Source of the DNA: Fremontodendron californicum
Lineage: Eukaryota > Streptophyta > Magnoliopsida > Malvales > Malvaceae
Reading direction: 5' to 3'
NCBI GenBank assembly: GCA_030761205.1
Contig: JAULJL010000038.1
Location: 1,178,001 to 1,242,000 of the forward strand
Length of the DNA: 64,000 nt
The translations under genes were made by a program, and so were the position numbers. This document shows, piece by piece, positions 36,611 through 49,536 of the stretch; within the stretch, counting starts at the first letter, position 1; each line of letters begins with the position of its first letter. Under the pieces are notes generated by a model. The model searched no databases. It had not been told where the DNA came from and saw only the letters and a program-made list of their open reading frames with translations.

Positions 36611-39168
36611 CGTCACATCCCAACTCCGGGAGTGTGACCGGCCAGAGACAAGTATATACCCTTGCCTCCGAAGCCTGAACCATTCATCTACCTAACGAAA
36701 TTTTGGCATGACCTCGCCCGATAAGGGGGGTTTACCGTACCTGCAAAACATGCAACCACAATAATAATAACACATGACATCCCGATTAGGACACCTCCAA
36801 CTAAGGAGTAACCGAGATGCCCCGCAGCAGACGCACAAAGTGAACCACAATACATATATTTATATACAATACCAAAAATATACACAACAATCTCGGTCTC
36901 CGACCGGATAACTGCATGACACATAATACAACAACTTAGACAAAATAACATATAACATCCCTAGGTGACTGTGCATGGCTCCTCCATCAAGTAACAGATC
37001 ACCTTATCAAAACGACATGTCATGCTCACCGAGTAGCGTCATGAACTAAGCCGACAAGGTGGATAAGGGATCGGGTCGATCAGTATCTGAAAAAGAAAAA
37101 TAACTAAAGAGTGAGTCATGAGGACCCAGTGAGCAAACGCAGGTTATATTAACTAATATCACCAGGATGTTTCTATCCAACATCACAAACAACTATAACA
37201 TCTGGTAGGGTCCGTAGACTCCTACAAACCGGTAGGGCTCGAAAGCTCCTACAAAACCGGTAGATCGCAATAGCAGCCTACAAATTCGGTAGGGCACAAT
37301 GGCAGCCTACAAATCAGGTAGAACTTAACATTACAATAAACTTGCATCACATAGCAATTAAATAAGCATACTTGCAAAGAACAATGTGGCGCCATACAGT
37401 CGACCACTCATACGACAATCCCGGATTATTACATAATCATCACTTGTCCATTCCTTGGACCTTTTTCTCATGTCTTTACGAGAACTTGTTATCATAAGAT
37501 AATTCTTCATCATACATTCATACAATCACAGTCAGTATGTCATAACATAATCTAACGATCCTACATCTATCGCTACACGTTTACTCATAGTGCGCTAAGC
37601 GGAAGAAATTGGATTCTCATGCTCCGGGGCTCTTCCAACCACGGACTTTACCTAATCCGCACTCATAGTACATAAATAATAATTTCATAAATATTTTATA
37701 AATTTGGAAACATTCACAATATCCAAATTCGCTACTATCCGAAAATCTACAGCGTAGCTATTTAAACTTTATAATTATTACACCTAGCTCAGATGGAAAT
37801 CCAAAGCAATGATCAACTAGAAAGTTGCTCCCCCAAGCCTAGCAAAGCTAACGGTGGCCTCGGATGGTGGTGGAAGTGGCGGCACAAGGTGGTTGGCCAA
37901 CATGGTGAATTCGGCCAAGCTTAGATTTCCAACGCCAAGCCATTTTTTCACTCAACCAACCCAAAATAATGGATGTAGAGGTTGATTTAGGACTACCCAT
38001 GGTGGTGGTTTGAGGTGGTGACTATGTTGGAAACCACCTAAGGCAAAAATGGTCATAAAGAGAAACACATAGTTTCTCTTGATTTCTTGAAAAACTAACA
38101 CCAAATAAGTAATCCTTACCTTCTAGATAGTAGAAATATGTGTTTTTTTGGCTTGGTGATGAGTAAAAATCAAAAGATCAAGCTTACAAGCTTTTGGTTA
38201 TGGAGTTTTCTTCACTTTGGTTAGGTTTCTCTAGGTTGAAGAAGAAGCAAATCTTAAGGCATGAAAAATGAAGGTCACGACAGATTAATGGGTTTCTTGG
38301 CTAATTGTTATGGCCATTTACCAAGCCAAATGACAAAAATACCCCTTTAGCCCATTTTTGTCTTTTAGTGCTTAAATGGGGCCCACATAAAATTTTTACG
38401 TTTGGAAGCTCGTTTTTCACTTGTCTCAGCACGGATATGTTTAAAATATCATTTTACATTAGTATGCAAGTATTCGTAATTTTTTGATATCCTGAACATC
38501 AAATTCGAGCCCCAAACCGTTTACGGGTCAACATTAAGACTTTTTCGGTTTTAGCTCCGATTCTCATTCTGATTTCACCAACAGCTTTCTAACATCATTT
38601 GATGTCCTTATGAATCCATTTATTCACTTAAAACCATTTTCGAACCTTCCCGTGACCAGTTTTGGATTTTCAATCCTTTAAGTTAACTAAAAGCGTATCC
38701 GTTTTCCACTAAACTTTTTGAGTAAAAAAAGAAAATGACAAATTTTCAATCTAAGCATCATAATGTGATCCTCTATGATCCTAGAGTCTATTGGTACCGT
38801 ATACGAACCAAAAATAAAATTTTGGATAAAATGACCAAAATACTCCTTGTTCATATTTTATCGATTTTGTACCGATTAGATTTTATCCAATAATCCTGAT
38901 CAGTAATATATCACATTTTAACACTATGTGAAGTTAAAATACCAAATTTTACGGGCTTTACATTGTCCCGGTTGCTATTCCTGACTCATGGTCACTTTAG
39001 GGTTAATCTCTCAAATAGTCAATTAAACCCCTTACTCTAAAAACTATTAATATAACAATAAGACTTGATGGTAGTATGATTTGTCTACAAGCATACATAA
39101 ACTTGATCCACCGTCTATGAATTATTTAAAGAGACCCGAGTCGATCTCTGTCTTACGAGGGTCTTACA
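36611..39168 (+). mobile_element. Solo LTR (2558 bp) nested in the DNA transposon, target duplication CAAAT
   Basis: It starts CGTCACATCC (probably TG changed to CG) and ends GGGTCTTACA. It is flanked by CAAAT at 36606-36610 and 39169-39173, so both ends are certain. It has no internal region. A row of ~27-bp repeats with CTACAAA..CGGTAGGGC lies at 37200-37330. It belongs to the same family as the LTRs at 40355 and 44855 (shared CCAGAGACAAG, CCTCCGAAGCCTGAA, GAGTAACCGAGATGCCCCGC) but is shorter. Open frames inside it (36688-36951, 38305-38487) have no recognisable product. Confidence 0.9.
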
Positions 39169-40297
39169 CAAATAGAAATAAAAAAAAAAGTAATACTAGA
39201 CAATTTCTTTGATAAGCACAAAATGGGCAATTGTTTCAAGTTGACTTTAGGCATGGAAAGAGCCAACCTAGATTTTTCGTGGGGGTCTCAGAGTCTATCT
39301 AACCTCTTTCAGAATTTATCCATTTTCAATCTTTTCCTCACGAACTTTATTTGTTTAGTCTTTGTTGTTGGTCAGTTGATAATCAACAATAGGATCATGC
39401 AAAAGTATATGAGAATATATAAAAGTCATTTTCTTGTCCTTTGTCAATGGCCTATAAATGGTTAGTCTTGAGAGATGAGCAGCCTAGAATACAAAATAAT
39501 ATCTAACCTTGTTTCTATAGGCTACCAAAGACATGATCAAGACTTTCTTCATTTTCTGCTCCCTGGTAAGCATTATTTCACATGTAATCTTAGAGCAGCA
39601 ACTCTAGTGAAAACCAGTTTCTTTATAGTTATACTCAATCAAAGTGTCAAGAAAAATCAATAATTCATCATTTTATGCTATCCTTAAATCCCTAAGAAAA
39701 GAAACCCCTAAAATTAAAACCCCTAAGAAGCACTAGGATTTGCTTTGTCACTCTAAATCTTTCCAATCCCCAAATAATCAAGCTATCCAAAAACTCCAAA
39801 CCTAAACCCCCAATATTTGAAACCCCAAACATCAAAACCAGAAACAAAACCCTAAATCTTCAATCTAACATGCAAACACAAAATCAATAACCTAAAATAA
39901 ATATAAATCAAAGATTTCGAAATGAAATCATGCCTGGATTTCGAATGGGAGAGGCAACGATTCGGGAGAAGTCGAGAGCTATAGGCAACGATCCAGGTAG
40001 AAATCGAGACCAGAGGAAGAGTGACTGTCGGCTAAAACAAATGTCGTGGCATTGGAGGTGTTATTTCATTATGTTATTAAGGGCAAAAGTGGCAAAAATG
40101 TTACATTATAGACATAATGTAACATAGCCTCAGAGAGAGAAGGGTATGACATTACACCCAATATGACCCAATTTTGAAACTGTATCTAATATCATATTAC
40201 CGAGCTTGCAGAATGTTAGTGAACCAAATATGGTAATCTGATGATGGAATGTAAGATTACGGCTTGTAATAAAATATTCACCGAACCAAGCCCGCCC

Positions 40298-40354
40298 GTA
40301 TTGTTATATATCTAATGTCAAATATATATTAATATATTATTTATATATTATAAT
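40298..40354. repeat. 19-bp satellite remnant between two elements
   Basis: 57 bases with GTATTGTTATATATCTAATG, a variant seen in the large satellite arrays. The DNA transposon and the solo LTR were therefore both inserted into satellite. Confidence 0.7.
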
Positions 40355-42449
40355 TGTAAGACTCTCGTAAGTACGAGATCAATTTGAGACAATTATAACA
40401 TGCGGATGGCTCGAGGTTAAACTCTGAAATGCCTATAGAAAGGATGGGCTACCATGTGGTACACATGTTGTATGATAAATTGTAGAGTTGGGGGTTTAAT
40501 CGAGTGATTAAGTGATTTAACCCCAATTTGACTAAAAGTCGGGATAGGGGAAAGTCCGTAAAATGTGATAATTTAACTTCACATAGTGTTGATATGTGAT
40601 ATAACATTATTTGGGAGTGTTAGAACAAGAATCAGCAAAAAATCAGAAAAACATGAACTAGGGGTATTTTGGTCATTTTACCCAAAATTTTGTTTTTTGT
40701 CCGTAAATGGTACCAATGGACTAAGTGATCATATAGGATCATAATATGATGTTTAGATAAAAAATTGGACATTGAAATCAAATTCGATAGCTAAAATCGT
40801 CTAATTCGTCATTTAGTGACGCTGGCGTAAATTGCCGTAAAAACATGGTTCGGGATTTTTTGAAACTGATCCAAACACATGGAAATATGTTATAAGATAT
40901 AAGGATTATGAATATGACAAGAAAAATCAAAAACAGAGTTGAAACCAGATACGTCCTTAAGTAACCTAAAGGAATAAAAACCGAGAACTGACCGCGGGAA
41001 GGTCCAGAAAAAGTTTTAAATGGATCAATGGATTAATATAGACATAAAATGATGTTAGAAAGCTACTGGTGAAATTAGAAAAAAAAATCGAAGCTAAAAC
41101 CGAAAAAGTCAAAATGTTGACCCGTTGGCACTCCAAGGCCTGAATTTGGGTTTCAGTATATCAAAAAATTACCCGAACATGCATATCAGTATATTATCAT
41201 ATTTGGAACATGTCCGTGTCAAGAAAAGTAAAAAACGGGCTTCCAAACGTTAAAATTACACGTTGGCCTCTTTAAGGTACTAAAAGACAAAACAGGGGCA
41301 AAATGGTTATTTGACCATGGCTCACTTATTAAGTCTGAAAATCAGACTTATTCCTCCCCCATTTTCACGTGAAAACCAGAAAAGAGAGAAAGAAAAAGGG
41401 GAAGCCATGGAAGCTTGCTTCCAAGCTTTCTCTCTCCTCTGTTTACTAGGCAAATCACCAAATTTTTCAAAGATTTCACAAACCCAAAGGTAACTTCATG
41501 TTCTAAACTTGATTTTGATGTTATATTTTGAAGATTTTGCCTTTCACTAAGAAAAACCATATGGGCTAAAAATTGGTGATGGTGAACAACCATGTTGCCA
41601 CCATTTTTTTCGGCCAGGCTAGGTGTTCCTCCGCCTCCTTAAACCATAAATTAGTATCGGATAGCTTCAAATCAAAATTTAGAGGCTAAAACAAGTTTGG
41701 CCGAAACCCTAGCTTGCCCATGAGGTGGTGCCGCCACCTTCCTTGGTTGTTCGAGGCCACTGTTAGCTTTGCTGTCATCGTGTGAGCAACTTTCTAGTTG
41801 ATTGTTGTTCCAAATTTTAATCCGAGCTAAGTGTAAAAATTTATTTGTAAAGATTCTTAAGCTGAAAAATTTTGGATAGCAGCTAACTATTATAAATAAT
41901 GGGAATTTGAGTGTCCCGTAGTTTTAAAATATTTACAGAATATCCTGACGATGTCATAGGTACCCATATCTTTAATACTCGAAACAACACTGTGAGTATT
42001 TAGGTTAATCTAAGAGGTAGATGTTGTTTTATATGCATTGTTGATTGATATGGATATTGAAACATGAAAGATTGCTCGAATCACGAGAATGGTAAGTTTT
42101 AAACCTTACGCAGATTAATGGCGTAAGTGTGGTGTTAATATGGTTACATGAGGTAAGTATTGTAGAGTTGAATGATAATGATTATGAGTAAACGTGTAGC
42201 GATAGACGTAGGATCGTTAGATTATGTTATGACATATTGACTGTGATTGTATGAATATATGACGTAGAATTACCTTATGATATCGAATTCTCATAAAGAC
42301 GTGAGAAAAAGGTCCAAGGAATGGACAAGTGATGATTATGTAATAATCTGGGATTGTCATATGAGTGGTCGACCTTATGGTGCCACACTGTTCCTTGCTA
42401 GTATGCTTATTTAAATGCTATGTGATGTATATTTATTGTAATGTTAAGT

Positions 42450-42655
42450 TATACCGGAATTGTAGGCTGCCATTGTGCCCTACCGGATTTGTAGACTGTC
42501 GTTGTGCCCCAAAGGATTTGTAGGAGCCTTCGTGCCCTACTGGTTATGTAGGAGCCTTCGTGCCCTACCGGTTATGTAGGAGCCTTCGTGCCCTACCGGT
42601 TCTGTAGGAGCCTTCGTGCCCTACCGGTTTGTAGGAGTCTAAGGACCCTACCGGA
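42450..42655 (-). repeat. 27-bp minisatellite within the LTR
   Basis: About seven units like GTAGGAGCCTTCGTGCCCTA followed by CCGGTT. Related shorter rows are in the LTRs at 24550-24660 and 37200-37330. Copy number differs between LTR copies. Confidence 0.85.
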
Positions 42656-42694
42656 TGTTATAGTTGTTTGTGATGTTGGATAGAAACATCCAGG

Positions 42695-42840
42695 TGATGT
42701 CCGGGATGCTATTATTGTACGGACAAGGTGATGTCCGGAATGCTATTGTTGTACGGGCAGGATGAGTCCGGGATGATATGGACAAGATAATCCAGGATGA
42801 CAAATATTACAGACTGGTATAAGTCCGGGATGTTTTGATG
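42695..42840 (-). repeat. ~35-bp minisatellite within the LTR (few copies)
   Basis: Three to four units with GATGTCCGGGATGCTATT and TTGTACGG. The same unit is expanded to about eleven copies in the LTR at 44855-48346. Confidence 0.8.
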
Positions 42841-43699
42841 ATATAGACATGAGAAATTCTTAAATGATAATTGTGAAGGTATACACGTAAAATCGATTGT
42901 TAAATATTTTTGGCTACCGATTTTGGCTGGTCAATGGCCTATTTATATTCAGCACTCAGCATAGAAGATTTCATATGGGACAAATAATTTTTATAAGTCC
43001 CGGAACAATTTTTAAATATTACTTTTCGGTTAATTAAACATACTTGATATGTTTATGCTTTAATAGTTAAGAAAGGAAGCACAAAATTTCTAAGTACTCT
43101 TCCTAGTTACCTTATGCGCACTGAGTCTTTCGGCTCACTCCGTTTATTTTTATTCTTTTTCAGATCTTGATAGACCCAGCTCTTCCCAGATTTTGGATAG
43201 CTAGCTTCTCATATACTTGTGGTAAGCAGATTGACCCAGGACGTGGTAAGCAGTGGCGATGTGGGATACATTTTGCAGTCACTAGGGTATATGGGTCCTA
43301 TGCATTTTGTGTATGATGTATATATACTTTATATTTTGTAAACTGATGTATCTAAGTGATGTATGATGTATAACGGCCACGGAGGCCTAGTATGATCTGG
43401 TGTTGCTTATGCCGTTATGATATAATATAAATGTATGTTTGTATATAAGATGTCATAAAGGTTGAGTCTATTACAGGGCATCTTGGTTACTCCCTATCGG
43501 AGGTGTCCAAACCGAGATGTCATGTGTTGATGATTATTACATTGCAAATATTGATGATTGAGCGGCAAACCCCCATATAGGGCGAGATTATGCCAAATTT
43601 TGTTTGATTTGGTTTCGTGGGTATATTCAGGCTTCGGAGGCAGGGGCATACCTTGTCTCTGGCCAGCCACATGCCCTGAATTTGGGGTGTGACAATAAT

Positions 43700-44849
43700 T
43701 ACATAGATATTACATATTTTACAATTACATATATTATAATTACATAGATACATTACAATTACAGAGATATATTACAAATATTACAATTAGAATTACATAG
43801 ATATATTTGATAATGTATACATAAATATATTACAATTAATATATTATATAGATATATTAGAATTACTTAGATATATTACAATTACATAGATATATTACAA
43901 TTACATAGATAAATTACAATTACATAAATGTATTAGAATTATATAGATATATTACAATTACATAAATATATTACAATTACATAAATGTATTATAATTACA
44001 TAAATGTATTAGAATTATATAGATATATTACAATTACATAAATATATTACAATTACATATTTATATTACAAATACATAGATATATTATAATTACAATTAT
44101 ATTGATATATTACAATTACAATGATACATTACAATAACATAGATATATTACAATTACATAGATATATTACATATATAGTAATATGTAACTGTAATATATT
44201 AGAATTACATATTACATATACATTAGAATTACAATTGTAACTGTAATATATTAGAATTAATTATATTTATGTAATATATGTAATTGTAATATATTGCAAT
44301 AATTGTAATATATATTAATATAACAAATACATATATATCTTACAGTTACATAGATAAATTACATTACATAGATATATTACAATCATATAAATACATTACA
44401 ATTACACAAATAAAATTTATCTATGTAATTGTAATATATTCTAATATACATATATATATATACATTACATAGATACAGTTACATAGATAATATATGTAAT
44501 TGTAATATATCTATATAATTGTAATATATTTATGCAATTCTAATGTATCTATGTAATTGTAATATATCTATGTAGTTCTAATGTTTTGATTTTATATATC
44601 TATTGCAATTACATAGATATATTAGAATTACATAGATACATTACAATTACATAGGTATATTATAATTATACAAATATATTACAGTTACATAGATATATAC
44701 ATAGATATATTACAATTATAGAGATACATGTATTAGAATACATTAGAATTATATCTCTAGTTGTAATCAGGTAATATATTTGTGTATTACATATATATGT
44801 AATTGTAATATATCTATGTAATTATAATATATTTGTGTAATTGTAATAC
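43700..44849. repeat. 19-bp AT-rich satellite between two solo LTRs
   Basis: Mostly the reverse orientation (GATATATTACAATTACATA) up to about 44210, then mixed. It is bracketed by solo LTRs pointing away from it. No gene is visible. Confidence 0.92.
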
Positions 44850-44854
44850 ATCTA

Positions 44855-47800
44855 TGTCACACCCCAAATTCAGGGCATGTGACTGGCCAGAGACAAGGTA
44901 TGCCCCTGCCTCCGAAGCCTGAATATACCCACGAAACCAAATCAAACAAAATTTCGGCATAATCTCGCCCTACATGGGGGTTTGCCGCTCAGTCATCAAC
45001 ATTTGCAATGTAATAATCATCAACACATGACATCTCGGTTTGGACACCTCCGATAGGGAGTAACCAAGATGCCCCGCAGCAGACTCAACCTTTATAACAT
45101 CTTATATACACACATACAGTCATATTATATCATAATTGCATAAGCATCACCAGATAATACTAGGCCTTCGTGGCCGTTATACATCATACATCACTTAGAT
45201 ACACCATTTTACAAAATATAAAGTACATATACATCATACACAAAATGCGTAGGACCCATGATACCCTAGTGACTGCAAAATGTATCCCACCATCGCCACT
45301 GCTTACCACGTCCTGGGTCAATCCGCTTACCACAATTATACGAGCGGCTAGCTATCCGAAACTTGGGAAGAGCTGGGTCTATCAAGATCTGAAAAAGAAT
45401 GAAAATAAACGAAGTGAGCCGAAAGACTCAGTGAGCATAAGGTTACTAGGAAGAGTACTTGGAAGTTTTGTGTTTCATTTCTTAACTATTAAAGCATAAA
45501 CATGACATATCAAGTATGACTAATTAATCGAAAAGTAATATTTAAAAATTGTTCCTGGACTTATAAAAATTATTTGTCCCTTATGAAATCTTCTATGCTG
45601 AGTGCTGAATATAAATAGGCCATTGGCCAGACAAAATCGGAAGCCAAAAATATTTAACAATTGCTTGTACTTGTATACCTCTATAATTATCATTTAGAAA
45701 TTTTTCATGACTATAACATCAAAACATCCCGGACTTATATCAGTCCGTAATATTTGTCATCCCGGACTATCTTGTCCATATCATCCAGGACTCATCCTAT
45801 CCGTACCATCCCAAACTCATCTTGTCTGTACCACAATAGCATTTCGGACATCATCCTGTCTGTAAAACAATAGCATCCCGGACATCATCTTGTCCGTACA
45901 ACAATAGCACCCAGGACATCACCCTATCCGTATAATAATAGCATCCCGGACATCACCCTGTGCGTACAATAATAGCATCCCAAACATCACCTTGTCCGTA
46001 CAATAATAGCATCCCGGACTTTACCTTGTCCGTACAATAATAGCATCCCGGACATCACCCTGTACATATAATAATAGCATCCCGAACATCACCCTGTCCG
46101 TACAATAATATCAACATGATATATTAATTCTCTTATATCATGGAGTAATATATATATATATATATATATACTATGCTAGGAAATAATCTCTACACTAACA
46201 TATTTCTACTTATGTTTTTCAAAGCATTACAATTCCACTTAGATTTTTTATCAAACAACTTATGTGGATAACCTTTTAATCTACAATATCTAATTATCCT
46301 TAAATACTCAACCATCCTATACAATATCATTCATCAACCAATTTCACAAATTAGTAACCATAATGCTTCAAACACAATTCCATACTATTGTTTCTTTAAT
46401 CCGACAAATACAACCATAATCCGTACCTTGCCCAACATCTCAATTAAGCATATCCGAGCATTTAAAATAGCTCACATTCATTATTATTCAACTCCACAAC
46501 ACTTACCTCATGTAACCATATTAACACCACACTTACGCCTTTGATCCGCGTAAGGTTCGAAACTTACCATTTTCGTAATCCGAGCAATCTTTCGTGTTTC
46601 AATATCCATATCAATCAACAATGCATATAAAAAACAACTACCTCCTAGATTAACCTAAATACTCACAGTGTTGTTTCGAGTGTTAAAGCGGCATTGTCGT
46701 GACTTTGTCGCGATCCCGGGCGAACTCCACGATATGGGTACCTACGACATCGTCAGGATATTCTATAAATATTTTACAACTACGAGACACTCAAATTCCC
46801 ATTATTTTATAATAGTTAGCTGCTATCCAAAATTTTTCAGCTTAAGAATTCTTACAAATAAATTTTTACATTTAGCTCGGATTAAAAATTTGGAGCAACA
46901 ATCAACTAGATAATTGCTCACACGATGACAGCAAAGCTAATGGTGGCCTCGAACAACTAAGGAAGGTGGCGGCACCACCTCATGGGCAAGCTAGGGTTTC
47001 GGCTAAACTTATTTTAGCCTCTAAATTTTGATTCAAAGCTATCCAATACTAATTTATGGTTTAAGGAGGCTGAGGAACACCTCCCGTGGCGAAAAAAATG
47101 GTGGCAACATGGTGGTTCACCACCACTAATTTTTAGCCCACATGGTTTCTCATAGCTAATGGAAAAATCTTCAAAATATAACATCAAAATCAAGCTTAGA
47201 ACATGAAGTTACCTTTGGGTTTGTGAAATCTTAGAAAAAATTGGTGATCTGCCTAGTAAACAGAGGAGAGAGAAAGCTTGGAAGCAAGCTTCCATGGCTT
47301 CCCTTCTTTCTTTCTCTCTTTTCTGGTTTTCACGTGAAAAATGGGGAGAAAGAAGTCTGATTTTCAGACTTAATTAGTGGACCATGGTCAAATGACCATT
47401 TTGCCCCTGTTTTGTCTTTTAGTACCTTAGCAGGCCAACATGAAATTTTAACGTTCAGAAGCCCGTTTTTCACTTTTCATGACAACGATATGTTCCAAAT
47501 ATGATAATATATTGATCTACATGTTCGGGTAATTTTTTTGATATCCCGAAACCCAAATCCGGGCCTCGGAGCGCCAACGGGTCAATATTTTGACTTTTTC
47601 GGTTTTAGCTCCGATTTTTGTTCTGATTTCACCAGTAGCTTGCTAACATTATTTTATGTCTATATTAATCTATTAATCCATTTAAAACCTTTTTCGAACC
47701 TTCCCGCGGTCTATTTTCGGTTTTCATTCCTTTAGGTTACTTAAAGACGTATACGGTTTCAACTCTGTTTTTGATTTTTCTTGTCATATTCATAATCCTC

Positions 47801-48346
47801 ATATGCTATAACATATGTCCATGTGTTCGGATCAGTTTCGAAAAATCCCGAACCATGTTTTTACGACAATTTACACCAGCGTCACTAAATGACAAATTAG
47901 ACGATTTTAGCTATTGGATTTGATTTCAATGTCCAATTTTTGATCTAAACATCATATTATGATCCTATATGATCACTTAGTCAATTGGTACCATTTACAG
48001 ACTAAAAATAAAATTTTGGATAAAATTACCAAAATACCCCTGTTCACATTTTACCGATTGTTTTGCCGATTCATGTTGTAACACTCCCAAATAATGTTAT
48101 ATCACATATCAACACTATCTGAAGTTAAATTATCACATTTTACGGACTTTCCCCTATCCCGACTTTTAGTCAATTTGGGGTTAAATCACTTAATCACTCG
48201 ATTAAACCCCCAACTCTACAATTTATCATACAACATGTGTACCACATGGTAGCCCATCCTTTCTATAGGCATTTCAAAGTTTAACCTCGAGCCATCCGCA
48301 TGTTATAATTGTCTCGAATTGATCTCGTACTTACGAGGGTCTTATA
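44855..48346 (+). mobile_element. Solo LTR (3492 bp), target duplication ATCTA
   Basis: It starts TGTCACACCCC and ends GGGTCTTATA (CA changed to TA). ATCTA flanks it at 44850-44854 and 48347-48351. It is homologous to the minus-strand copy at 40355-43694. No gag or pol is present. The open frame at 45170-45499 and others are uncharacterised LTR sequence. A (TA)n stretch lies at about 46147-46171. Confidence 0.92.
45735..46115 (+). repeat. ~35-bp minisatellite within the LTR, about 11 copies
   Basis: Units such as CATCCCGGACATCACCCTGT followed by CCGTACAATAATAG, with variants. It explains much of the length difference between this LTR and its relatives. Confidence 0.88.
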
Positions 48347-48351
48347 ATCTA

Positions 48352-49531
48352 TGTAATTGAAATATATCTATATAATTGTAATATATCTATGTAATTGTAA
48401 TGTATCTATGTAATTCTAATGTATCTACGTAATACATTGTAATTCTATTGTAACTATGTAATTTCAATATATCTATGTAATTGTAATGTATTAGAATATA
48501 TTTATGTAATTGTAATATATCTATGTAATTCTAATATATCTATTTATTAGTAATATATCTATGTAATTGCAACATATCTATGTAATGTATCTATCTAATT
48601 GTAATATATCTATATAATTGTAATGTATCTATGTACTTGAAATATATCTATATAAATCTAATATATCTATGTAATTCTAATTTATCTATGTAACTGTAAT
48701 ATATTACAACTATAATTAGATATATTACAATTACATATATATTACAATCACATACATATTACATAGATATATTACAATTACATAGATATATAACAATACA
48801 TGTAATATTTATGTAATATTACATTAATATATTACATAGATATATTACAACATAGATTTACAATTAAATAGATATATTATAATTACATAAACATATTACT
48901 TAAAACATTAGAATTACATATTATAATTGTAATATATCTATGTAACTGTAATATATGTATATAATTGTAATTCTATGTAGTTGTAATATATCAATGTAAT
49001 TGTATTGTATCTATCATAATATTTTAATATATTACATAGAATTATATCTAATATTACATAGATATTAGAAATACTATCTATGTCAAATATTACATAAATA
49101 TATCTATGTATCTATGTAATTGTAATATGTCTTTGTAATTACACAAATATATTATAATTACATAGATTACAATTACGATTACATAGATATAATACAATTA
49201 CAAAGATATATTACAATTACTTAGAACACAAGAATTTCATAGATATATTAGAATTATTGTATTACATTACAATTACTTGATATATTATAATTACTTAAAT
49301 ATATTACAATTACATAGATATATCTATGTAATTGTAATTAATAGAATTGCAATATATTTACATAGATATATTACAATTATATAGATATTTTACAGTTACA
49401 TTAGAATTACATATCTATGTAATATATCTATGTTGTAATGTATACATAAATATATTATAATTACATATTTAATACAATTACATAGATATATATATATATA
49501 TATATAATTGTAATATCTATGTAATTGTAAT
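48352..49531. repeat. 19-bp AT-rich satellite
   Basis: Forward units up to about 48710, reversed and mixed units after that. It continues on the other side of the Athila-like element at 58451, so it was one array before that insertion. Confidence 0.92.
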
Positions 49532-49536
49532 GTATC

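Larger units (their letters stand above)
35592..40297 (+). mobile_element. DNA transposon with terminal inverted repeats, non-autonomous, with nested solo LTR
   Basis: The ends GGGCGGGTTTGGTTC (35592-35606) and GAACCAAGCCCGCCC (40283-40297) are inverted repeats with one mismatch. A looser match continues inward (GAATCTTTCATT against GAATATTTTATT). The end sequence resembles PIF/Harbinger or Tourist ends, but I could not define a matching target duplication (ATA on the left, GTA on the right), so hAT or another class is possible. Without the nested LTR (36611-39168 plus CAAAT) the element is about 2.1 kb. I see no transposase. The part at 39174-40282 has no convincing gene, only short frames. 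A partial inverted copy is in the left arm. Confidence 0.65.
40355..43694 (-). mobile_element. Solo LTR (3340 bp), target duplication ATAAT
   Basis: On the minus strand it runs from TGTCACACCCC (43694) to CTTACA (40355). ATAAT flanks it at 40350-40354 and 43695-43699. There is no internal region. It is homologous, in reverse, to 44855-48346, but the different target duplication shows a separate insertion. It contains two minisatellites (42450-42655 and 42695-42840). The short frames inside are not supported as genes. Confidence 0.92.

Noticed and set aside
35592..40297. Firm assignment to PIF/Harbinger
   Set aside because: The end sequence fits, but I found no transposase and no clear TTA or TAA target duplication, so I kept the class open.
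45735..46115. CRISPR-like array of ~35-bp units
   Set aside because: Units are contiguous with no unique spacers, and the array is within a plant LTR.
40355..48346. One giant palindrome formed by duplication
   Set aside because: The two LTRs have different 5-bp target duplications (ATAAT and ATCTA), so they inserted independently.
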